From an uncultured Bacteroidales bacterium (GTDB taxonomy: Bacteria > Bacteroidota > Bacteroidia > Bacteroidales > UBA932): a stretch of 64,000 nucleotides of DNA. Below the pieces are notes generated by a model that saw nothing but the letters and a program-made list of their open reading frames with translations, was not told the origin of the DNA and searched no databases. This document shows, piece after piece, positions 37,428 through 45,900 of this stretch. How positions within the stretch are numbered: the stretch's first letter is position 1; each line of letters opens with the position of its first letter. The position numbers and the translations under genes are program-made. The stretch is from NCBI GenBank assembly GCA_900541925.1, contig UQMB01000006.1, forward strand, positions 57,147 to 121,146, in the 5' to 3' direction.

Positions 37428-38425
37428 TGCTGTATTTTGCTCAACCGGTTTATCTGTGGCTGCTGCTGCTCGTCCCCGTATTCCCTGTCGTATACGCTTT
37501 GCTGCGGTTTTTCCGCCGCCGCCGGCTGCGCGCTTTCGGGGATGAAGCCCTGGTGCGCGAACTGATGCCGTCGTGGTCATCGTCCAAGGGGTGGTGGCGG
37601 ACCGTGCTTTTCAGTCTGGCGTTCGCCTGCTTCGCCATCGGACTGTCCCGTCCTCTGCTGGGTGCGAAACTGGTGGAGAGGGAGACCAAGGGCGCGGAAA
37701 TCGTGATATGCCTTGACGTGTCCAACTCCATGCTCGCGCAGGATTATTCTCCGGACAGGCTCTCAAGGGCCAAACTTGCCATCTCTAAACTCGTGGACAG
37801 GCTGCAGGGAGACAGGATCGGACTGGTGATTTTCGCGGGGACATCATTCGTGCAGCTGCCGGTCACGACCGACTATGTGTCCGCCAAGATATTCCTGAGT
37901 TCCATAGACACCCGCTCCGTGCCTGTGCAGGGTACGGCCATCGGGGACGCCATCCGCACGGCCGCCAAGAGCTTCAGCGCGCAGAGCGAGAAGAGCAGGG
38001 CCATCATCGTGATAACGGACGGCGAGAATCACGAGGATGATGCCGCGGGCGCGGCGCGTGAGGCGAACGAGACGGGTATCAAGGTATATACTATAGGTGT
38101 CGGGACTCCGGACGGGCAGCCTCTGAAGATTGACGGGGAGCTGCTCAAGGACAAGGACGGGCGGATTGTCGTCTCCAGACTTGACGAGCCGGCCCTTAAG
38201 AAGATAGCCGCCGCCGGAGGCGGAGCCTATGTGCGCGCCGGCAACGAGGAGTTCGGCCTCAATCCTGTCATAGACGACATCGGCAAGATGGAGGACGAGA
38301 GGTTCAACTCCGTCGTGTTTGAGGAATATGACGAGCAGTACATGTATTTCTTCGCGGCGGCTCTCCTGCTCTTCGTGCTGGAGATGCTCATAGGGGAGAG
38401 GAAGCCAAAAAGGAGGTTGTTCTGA
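37427..38425 (+). CDS. batB: BatB, VWA-domain membrane protein
   Basis: The 332-residue protein repeats the BatA plan: N-terminal helices (WLLLLVPVFPVVYALL; TVLFSLAFACFAIGLS), a MIDAS D-x-S-x-S (DVSNS, residues 97-101) and a C-terminal helix (YMYFFAAALLLFVLEMLIG). BatA and BatB are clear paralogues and probably pair in the membrane. It shares one base with batA (TAATG) and one with batC (TGATG). Confidence 0.9.
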   Translation: MLYFAQPVYLWLLLLVPVFPVVYALLRFFRRRRLRAFGDEALVRELMPSWSSSKGWWRTVLFSLAFACFAIGLSRPLLGAKLVERETKGAEIVICLDVSNSMLAQDYSPDRLSRAKLAISKLVDRLQGDRIGLVIFAGTSFVQLPVTTDYVSAKIFLSSIDTRSVPVQGTAIGDAIRTAAKSFSAQSEKSRAIIVITDGENHEDDAAGAAREANETGIKVYTIGVGTPDGQPLKIDGELLKDKDGRIVVSRLDEPALKKIAAAGGGAYVRAGNEEFGLNPVIDDIGKMEDERFNSVVFEEYDEQYMYFFAAALLLFVLEMLIGERKPKRRLF

Positions 38426-39144
38426 TGATTAAGGAAGCAAAGAAGATATTTGCCGTGTTGTTCTTCTTGTCGCTCGCGCTCGCGGCTGCGGGGCAGGCGG
38501 ACAAGCGGGATGTCAGGGCCGGCAACAGGAAGTTCCGCAAGGGAGAGTTCAAGGAGGCTGAGATAGACTACCGCAAGGCCGTCCTCAAGGACTCGACCTC
38601 TATGAATGCGCAGTACAATCTGGCTTCGTCCCTGTACAGGCAGGAGGATTATGAGGGTGCCGGGAAGGCCTTGTCGGCGATTGCCCCCGAGGGTGCTCCG
38701 GCGAGCTGTCATTTCAACTCCGGAGATGTCGCCTTGAAGCGCAAGGATTATGCTGCGGCAGTACAGGCGTTCAGGAATGCCCTGCTCCTCGATCCGGATG
38801 ACCTGGACGCCAAGGAGAACTATATCTATGCCAAGAAGATGCTCCAGAATCAGCAGGAGCAGCAGAATGGAGGCGGGGGACAGGATGAGAACCAGGACCG
38901 GAATCAGGATCAGAATCAGGACAAAAACCAGGACAGGCAGGACCAGAACCAGCAGGGGAATCAGGATAAACAGGACAACGGTGACGGACAGCAGGGACAA
39001 CAGCAGCCTCAGACGGGGATATCGCCTCAGCAGGCGCAACAGATGCTGAAGGCTGTCCAGGCCAAGGAAGACGAGACCCGCAGCAAGGTCGAGAAAGAGA
39101 AGGCCGCCCTGCTGCAGTCAAGACAAAAGGAGAAGAATTGGTGA
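38425..39144 (+). CDS. batC: BatC, TPR protein with Gln/Asn/Asp-rich tail
   Basis: The 239-residue protein has a signal peptide (IFAVLFFLSLALAAAGQA), two to three tetratricopeptide repeats (residues 30-130; AEIDYRKAVLKDSTSMNAQYNLAS, AAVQAFRNALLLDPDDLDAKEN) and a low-complexity region of about 60 residues built mainly from Gln, Asn and Asp, ending in a charged helix. The TPR part is expected to bind other Bat proteins in the periplasm. It is coupled to batB and batD by shared-base overlaps. Confidence 0.88.
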   Translation: MIKEAKKIFAVLFFLSLALAAAGQADKRDVRAGNRKFRKGEFKEAEIDYRKAVLKDSTSMNAQYNLASSLYRQEDYEGAGKALSAIAPEGAPASCHFNSGDVALKRKDYAAAVQAFRNALLLDPDDLDAKENYIYAKKMLQNQQEQQNGGGGQDENQDRNQDQNQDKNQDRQDQNQQGNQDKQDNGDGQQGQQQPQTGISPQQAQQMLKAVQAKEDETRSKVEKEKAALLQSRQKEKNW

Positions 39145-41768
39145 TGATGAGAAGATTGATTTCAGCCATAGCCGTGCTCTTGTCGGCGGCTCTCGCTTAT
39201 GCCCAGCCGACAATCAAGGTGCAGGCCCCCAATCTCGTGGGGGTCAACGAGCAGTTCAACGTGACTTTTGTGATCTCCGGGGAGGACGCGCCTTCGGATT
39301 TCGAGTGGAGCGCGGGGGAGGATTTCCAGCTTGTGTGGGGCCCGCAGAAGGGGCGCTCATCTTCGATGTCCATAGTCAACGGGCACAGGACCAAGACTTC
39401 GCAGACAACATATACCTATATCCTCATGCCGAAGAAGACCGGGCATTTCCGTCTCCAGGCGGCGCAGGTGAAAGTCAAGGGCAAACACTACAGCTCCGAC
39501 ATGCCGGAGGTCGAGGTGGTATCCGACGGGGCCAAGTCCCAGGGCGGGGCCTCGTCGTCCGGAAGCCAGGGCGGCGGCAATGCGGCCCAGTCCGCAGGGT
39601 CGGTGAGTCCGGAGGATATGTTCCTGAGGCTTACGCTGAGCAAGCGGAAACTTATGGTGGGCGAGCCCGTGACCGCTACTCTGAAGCTCTACCAGAGGGT
39701 CAATATCGCCGGTATAGAGAATGCCAAATTCCCGGATTTCAACGGGTTCTGGAGCCAGGAGGTCCAGGCTCCGTCCAATATAGAGTTCAAGAGGGAGAGT
39801 CTTGACGAGAAGATCTACAACACTGCGGTGCTCCGCAGCTGGACGCTGATTCCCCAGAAGGCCGGAGAAATCCGGATAGCTCCCGCTGAACTTGTGTGCC
39901 TTGTCAATGTCAGGATGCAGCGGCAGTCAACGGGGAGCATTTTCGACGATTTCTTCATGGATGACTTTCAGACTGTCCGCAAGAGGGTGACGACCGACCC
40001 GCTGACCGTGACGGTCAGCGCGCTCCCGCCGGGAGCGCCCGCCACCTTCGGCGGCGGGGTCGGTCAGTTCCGCATCGCCGCATCTCTGACGCGCGACTCC
40101 CTCCAGACCCACGACGCCGCGTCTCTTGTCCTCACCGTGACCGGCAAGGGCAATGTCGCTCTTCTGGAAGCGCCGAGGGTCAGCTTCCCGCCGGATTTTG
40201 AGGTCTATGACGTGAAAACTTCAGATGTGCAGGGCGGGAAACAGTTCGAGTATCCGTTCATCCCGCGCAGCCACGGCGACTTCACTATAGGTCCTGTGGA
40301 GTACAGCTACTACGACATCTCCACCGGGAAGTATGTGACTCTCAGGACGCAGGCCCTGCCTGTCAGGGTCGCCAAGGGCAGCGCCCAGGCGTCAGCGGGC
40401 GAGTCGTCGGGACAGATTGTCAGGAGCCCGTCCGGCAAGGATGTCCGGAATATAGGCAGCGACATCAGATACATATCCACCCGCCGCCCGTCTTTCCGTC
40501 AGGCCGGCACCTTCTTCGTGGGCACTCCTGCGTTCTTTGTCATCCTCGTTCTGCTCGCGGCAGTCTGCGCGGTCGTGTATTTCGGATTGCGGCGCTCGGC
40601 CGCGTTGAGGGCGGATGTCGTCGGCAGCAAGAACCGTGCGGCCAACAAGATGGCGCGCAAGCGTCTGGCCCGGAGCGAGGAGTTCTTGAAGAAGAATCTC
40701 TATACGGCGTTCTACGAAGAGTTGCACAAGGCCCTCTTCGGCTATGTCTCTGACAAGCTCAATATGGACATTTCTGACATGAGCAAGGAGAATATCTCCG
40801 CGAAGCTGATGGAAAACGGTGTCCCTGAGGCTCTTGCTTCGGATTATGTGGCCTTGCTGGATGCTTGTGAGTATGCCCGTTACGCCCCTGCCGACCAGAT
40901 GCAGGAGGTGACGGCGCAGTATGACAAGGCTGTGAGGGTGATTTCAGAAATCGATGGATGTATGAACAGGAACAGGCACAAGGGCCGCGGCGGCGCGAGC
41001 GCTGCGGTTGTCGCCGCGCTTCTCGCGATTCTGCCTGCCGGGACGGTTCAGGCTGCACCGGGCAGGGCTGAGGCGGACTCTTTGTGGTCTGCCGGTGTCG
41101 CCGCATATGCTGCGGAGGACTGGGCCGGAGCGGAAAAGGCCTGGACCGGGATCGCGGAGATGGGCCTTGAATCGGCTGACCTGTATTTCAACATCGGCAA
41201 TGCCTGTTTCCGTGAGGATGATATCGCGCACGCTGTCCTCAATTATGAGCGTGCTCTGCGCCTGGACCCGTCCCACTCCGATGCCCGCTTCAACCTTGAG
41301 TTCACGCGCACTCTGCTGCAGGACAAGATAGAGAGTGTCCCGGAGTTTTTCCTGAGCGTGTGGATGAGGAGTCTCAGCAGGCTTGTGCCTTCAGATGTGT
41401 GGGCCGGGATAGGTATAGGGCTTTTCGCCCTGACGCTTGCCCTGACCCTGCTGTTCCTGCTCGGACATGGCAAGGCGGCCCGCATGACCGGCTTCGCTTC
41501 CGGCATCGTGTCTCTGCTGCTCTGCGTCTTTTCGATCTCGATGGCGGCCCGGCAGCGGGCGGACTATTTCCGTGAGGACAGTGCCGTGGTCGTGCGTGCG
41601 GTCAGCCCGGTCAAGAGTTCGCCGTCTTCGGATTCTTCCCGGGATCTGTTCATCCTGCACGAGGGCACCAAGGTCAAGGTGCTTGACTCTGTGGGGAGCT
41701 GGCGCAACATCGAACTGCCTGACGGCCGTCAGGGCTGGGTCGCATCCTCCGATGTCGAGGTAATCTGA
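39144..41768 (+). CDS. batD/batE: BatD-BatE fusion protein
   Basis: The 874-residue frame starts at ATG 39144, sharing a base with the batC stop (TGATG); TTG/GTG codons two and one codons earlier are less likely. Residues 1-~590 are BatD: signal peptide (LISAIAVLLSAALAYAQ), beta-sandwich 'oxygen tolerance' domains, a membrane helix (FFVILVLLAAVCAVVYFGL) and a cytoplasmic helical end. From Met607 (ATG 40962) the sequence is BatE-like: a signal-peptide-like segment (AAVVAALLAILPAGTVQA), TPRs (SADLYFNIGNACFREDDIAH), two membrane helices and a C-terminal SH3-like domain (GTKVKVLDSVGSWRNIELPDGRQGWV). No stop separates the halves. Either a true fusion is made or Met607 also starts a separate BatE. 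Confidence 0.85.
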   Translation: MMRRLISAIAVLLSAALAYAQPTIKVQAPNLVGVNEQFNVTFVISGEDAPSDFEWSAGEDFQLVWGPQKGRSSSMSIVNGHRTKTSQTTYTYILMPKKTGHFRLQAAQVKVKGKHYSSDMPEVEVVSDGAKSQGGASSSGSQGGGNAAQSAGSVSPEDMFLRLTLSKRKLMVGEPVTATLKLYQRVNIAGIENAKFPDFNGFWSQEVQAPSNIEFKRESLDEKIYNTAVLRSWTLIPQKAGEIRIAPAELVCLVNVRMQRQSTGSIFDDFFMDDFQTVRKRVTTDPLTVTVSALPPGAPATFGGGVGQFRIAASLTRDSLQTHDAASLVLTVTGKGNVALLEAPRVSFPPDFEVYDVKTSDVQGGKQFEYPFIPRSHGDFTIGPVEYSYYDISTGKYVTLRTQALPVRVAKGSAQASAGESSGQIVRSPSGKDVRNIGSDIRYISTRRPSFRQAGTFFVGTPAFFVILVLLAAVCAVVYFGLRRSAALRADVVGSKNRAANKMARKRLARSEEFLKKNLYTAFYEELHKALFGYVSDKLNMDISDMSKENISAKLMENGVPEALASDYVALLDACEYARYAPADQMQEVTAQYDKAVRVISEIDGCMNRNRHKGRGGASAAVVAALLAILPAGTVQAAPGRAEADSLWSAGVAAYAAEDWAGAEKAWTGIAEMGLESADLYFNIGNACFREDDIAHAVLNYERALRLDPSHSDARFNLEFTRTLLQDKIESVPEFFLSVWMRSLSRLVPSDVWAGIGIGLFALTLALTLLFLLGHGKAARMTGFASGIVSLLLCVFSISMAARQRADYFREDSAVVVRAVSPVKSSPSSDSSRDLFILHEGTKVKVLDSVGSWRNIELPDGRQGWVASSDVEVI

Positions 41769-41799
41769 AATTGATGTTTTTATTTTAAGTTATAATTCT

Positions 41800-42966
41800 A
41801 TGAAACACCTTATGAAAAAAGAAACCTCTTGTCGGGCTCTGGTAAATGCAGATGGTATGAGAACGGGAAGAACCGCACTGATGTTTATGGCCATGTTGAT
41901 GCTGGCCTCCTGTGCGAATCAGACGTCTGGCAATGAAGCCTCTATTGAAGAAGAAGCCGTCGTACCGTCTTTGTCAGAGGACATATCGGACGTGGTATCT
42001 ATCGTGGATGTCCGGCCGATTGACGAATCTGTCTTGTTCGCCGGCGTCTCCAAATTGCTGAATGCCGGACAGGGGAATCTATTCATTCTGGACTCGAGAG
42101 GGGCCATCATCTCATTGAACGGAGACGGGCAGCAGGGCCCGCTGAAACTTACCCGCGGGCGGGCGTCAAACGAATATGTCTCCGCATCTGACATCTGCTA
42201 TATTGACGGGAAATTGTGTGTTTTGGAAAATGCAAGAATAAAAGTGTTCGACATATATGATACACATAAGAATTTCCAGATTGACCTGACAGGTCTTGAT
42301 GATCCGGCCGATGCCCTGGCCGTTGTCCCGGGTGACAGGTTTTACCTGTTTTCGGCTTTTTCGATGAGTTCGCGCAGCGACAAGAAGGGACGCGGCTATA
42401 CTCTGCGGATGATAGACCGGGACGGGCATCTGATATCCGAGAGTATCCCGAGGGAAGACTGCACATTCTCGATGAACAACATAAGCCAGTCTGGAGACAA
42501 TACCTACTATCTGAGGCCGCAGAACTCTGAGTCGATATTTTACAGACTTGAAAAGGACGGCCCTGTGCCGGCATTCAAAGTCGATTTCGGAGACAAGGCA
42601 ATGCCTGCAAAGTATTTCTATGATGCGGCGGGCGAAGATATCGGCGCCTATATGCTGTCTGATTACTACAAGCTGCCCATGGATTATCATGAGACGGGAG
42701 ACTACATCTACATCAGATTCTGTGGATCCCAGGCAAGCGAGTGTTCAATGGTATACAGCAGAAAAAGCAAAAAGTGCATTGCATGGCAGAACACCCGGGA
42801 GGACAGTGCTTTCAGAATCTTGGGTTCTGACAAGGACGGTTTTATCCTCATTCCGTCAAACAGTGACGGGGATTACGGGCCGCTTGGACGGCTTGTCAAA
42901 CCTTCGCTTGAAAAGAAGTGTGCAGACGGTCAGAGCGCAATAGTAAGGATAAAGTTCAGTTTCTAA
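41800..42966 (+). CDS. Lipoprotein of the 6-bladed beta-propeller type
   Basis: The 388-residue protein has a lipobox LMLASC with Cys38. The long lead suggests that Met20 (41857) may be the true start, giving a normal-sized signal peptide; the AT-rich stretch before 41800 favours the upstream ATG. The mature part has repeated short motifs of strand-turn character (NLFILDSRGAIISL, KLCVLENARIKVFDI, GYTLRMIDRDGHLI), as in the Bacteroidales '6-bladed beta-propeller' lipoproteins whose function is unknown. Composition is less GC-rich than its neighbours. It lies 31 bases after batDE and is convergent with the macroglobulin-like gene. Confidence 0.6.
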   Translation: MKHLMKKETSCRALVNADGMRTGRTALMFMAMLMLASCANQTSGNEASIEEEAVVPSLSEDISDVVSIVDVRPIDESVLFAGVSKLLNAGQGNLFILDSRGAIISLNGDGQQGPLKLTRGRASNEYVSASDICYIDGKLCVLENARIKVFDIYDTHKNFQIDLTGLDDPADALAVVPGDRFYLFSAFSMSSRSDKKGRGYTLRMIDRDGHLISESIPREDCTFSMNNISQSGDNTYYLRPQNSESIFYRLEKDGPVPAFKVDFGDKAMPAKYFYDAAGEDIGAYMLSDYYKLPMDYHETGDYIYIRFCGSQASECSMVYSRKSKKCIAWQNTREDSAFRILGSDKDGFILIPSNSDGDYGPLGRLVKPSLEKKCADGQSAIVRIKFSF

Positions 42967-42969
42967 CTG

Positions 42970-42984
42970 CCGCCGTGCGGGCGG
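42970..42984. terminator. Short GC hairpin between convergent genes
   Basis: CCGCC (42970-42974) pairs with GGCGG (42980-42984), loop of 5. It fills most of the 21-base gap between the propeller lipoprotein and the macroglobulin-like gene and may stop both transcripts. No T tract. Confidence 0.35.
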
Positions 42985-42987
42985 AAG

Positions 42988-45900
42988 CTAGAAAGATGAG
43001 CTGATCCTGATTGGCCCGGCGCCTTTGTCATTGGCCCTGTAGTGAGGGGCGTAGAGGGATTCTATCTCCACGGCCGGCGCCTGGAAACAGCCTTCCTGCG
43101 TCACGAAGAACTCCTCGGTGATGCTGGTCTTCTCCTCCGGATAGCTGTCGAACCAGAACTCCGTCCTGTCTGCGAGCACGCTTCTGTAGCCTTGCGGAGT
43201 GAAACTTGCCCAGCCTGAGACGGACAGAGGCCGCGCCATCCACCCGTAGTGTCCGGATTTCTGCTCCACCGGCCGGAATGCCGCGCATCTCGGCGCTGTC
43301 AGCCTCACAAAACTCCGGTTCTCTTCGCTCCATATATTGTATGTCGCGCTTATCTTGTCGCCGACATGCAGCAAGTCGCCTTCACGGAGCGGCTTCCCGT
43401 CGCGCCGGTATTCTCTGCTGACACGGAATCCGTTGCCTGCGGCTTTGACCTGCCCGAATGGCCTGCTGACGCTGAGCGTCAATGCGATGACCTTGGTCTG
43501 GAGGGTCTCTGCGCTGCCGGCGAGCACCGATGCGAGCGCCTCTATATATGCAGGGTCGTTTTCCCACTGCTGCGTCTCTTTCTGTACCATTATCCAGAGT
43601 CTGATGCCCTCGGCTATGCTGTCCTGCCCGCAGTCCGCGAGCAGGTCGCAGAGCATTGAGTGCGCATAGAGTTCGCTCTCCAGCAGCCCGCGCCAAGGAA
43701 GCACCGCATTGGGATAGTACATGCCGCCGCTATTGTGCGGCTCTGCGTATTCCGTGAGGGAAAGGATGTCCTTTTCCAGAGAATTGCGCATTCTCGGGCC
43801 GGAGAGCAGCTTGATGCCGAAGAAGTCCGCGAGTCCGTCTCCGCCCTCCCTGTCGAGCAGGGCCTTCAGGGTCTTCATCCTCCGGGCCTTGGCGAATATG
43901 AGCCCGTTGAGTCCCCTCTGCCCGGATGGCACGAGGTAGTCTCTCGCGGCTTTGCGGAAAGCCTTGAGGTCTCTTGCCCCGTCAGTGTCAGGCTTGACAT
44001 CAGGGAAGAGGGACCTTACATAGAGATACTGCTCCAGGCTGAGACCTCCGCACCAGAGCGGCCTGGCGCTGTCCTGCAGGAACGACCGGTCGAGGAATCT
44101 GACCGCATCCGGCAGGACTGGAGCCAGAGCCCCCGGACATCCGGCCCCCATTTTGGCGAACCTTTCGAGCAGGGTCGCCGTAACGACTGGAGATGAACTC
44201 ATGCCCCTAAACCAGCCGAAGCCTCCGTCCGGGTTGCGTACGGCGACGAGTCTGCCTGTGACATCATCCCTCTGACTGTCTGTCATCCTGTCTGCGCCGG
44301 GGATCTTTGTCAGCAGCCAGTCGGCATACAACGCCTCGCTCAGGCTCAGCGCATCGTCTGAAGACGGGACGGTCAGGGCCGGTACGGCATCCCTGAGCAT
44401 CTGGAGTATGCTGATTTCGCCGGCTGAGGCTGCCGAGCCGTCGGTATTGACAAACTTCCCGCGAAGGGCCCTTATCAGCGAGTCCCTGTCCATCCCGGCC
44501 TTGAACAGGGCGGAATGTGACTCCATGATGGTCTGAACTGCCGGATAGACCGGGATGCTGACGAATACGGCGTCCGACCCGGAGCCTTCCGCATCAGGGG
44601 TGAAACTTGCAAGCAAGCCCAGATTGTCAATGTCCTTGGCCTGCACCTCGCACTCGAAACTCGCGCTGCCGCCGCCCTTGACTTCCAGATGCCCGGACCT
44701 CGAAGCCATCTCTTTCCCGTTGCGGTAATCCTTGCCGTCGAGCAGTCTGATCGAGACCTTGCCCCCGACGCTGCCCTCAGAACTGTTGGATACGGTCACT
44801 CTTGCCACATAGCGGTCTCCGTCGTGGAGGAACAGCGGCTCCACCGCCGAAATCTTCACCGGAAGGGTCACTTTCATCTCACGGCGCAGCACGCTGTTGT
44901 GCATCTGCCTGTCGTGGGCGAAGAGCTGCACATAATATGTGGAGAGTTTGTCGGCGTTGCGGAAGCTGAATTCTATCCTGCCGTCCTTGTCTGAGAGCAG
45001 GAAAGGTTCCCATGCCACAGTGCCCGCGAAGTTCTCACGGACGGCGGTGATGCTGCCCGCGACGGCTTCATCCGTGGCAAACTCTTCTTCCATCACGGCC
45101 CCGCTGTCAGAGAGGTTCATGGTGGCCGCTGACTTTAACATCATCGGCCGCATCCCATATCCTCTCACCACATAGTCAAAAGATTCCCCGTACTCTCCTG
45201 AAGTGATGCTGAACGACACTGCCGGAAGCGGACGCCGGGCTGGTGTGACCTCATGCCAGATGTTGGAGCGGAGCGTCTCCGTGGCCGCGTCAAAGATCGT
45301 GGCCGCGCACTCGACTCCCGGGAGTGTGGTGATGCCGAAACTGTATCCCTGCCCCGGAGAGGTGGTGTCGAGGAAGCGGCTGAAACTCAGCGGCAGCCTC
45401 GGGTTGTCTGCCAGGGAGGCGAAGTCGCGGCTGTAGCTGTAGCTTTCTTTGTCCTTGAACCACAGTACCTTGATGCTGAGTTCTGACGGATATCCTCTCT
45501 TGCGCGGGAAGCTTATGGTCTTGAGTGACCCCTCTTCCCCCTTGATGCCCCTCAACTCTACAGACCGCCTGTCCAGCAGAATGTTGCCGGCTCCGTAAAG
45601 TTCCGCTACTGCCCATACCTGGCCGCAGGCCGCGCCGATCTGAAGCTCGACTGAATCCCGTCCCGTCTCCTTGAAGAAACTGCTCAGGTCATCGTGCAAG
45701 GTGTCGTCCGAGTCGCGGACATACAAGATTCCGGTCTGCTCCTTGCTTTCCGCCTTGATGCCGCTGTCCGATACAGCGGAGCAGTGCGTGCTGAGAATGT
45801 AGAGTCCAGGTCCGTCCAGCCGGATTTCCGTCTTTTCGCCCGGCCTTGAGTCTCCTCTGGCCACGGTCTTCCCGTCTCGGGAGAGTTCGTATCCGCATTT

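Noticed and set aside
38869..39020. Possible CRISPR-like or intergenic repeat in the CAG/AAC-rich stretch of batC
   Set aside because: The repeats are short codon repeats for Gln, Asn and Asp within an intact frame, with no spacers of constant length.
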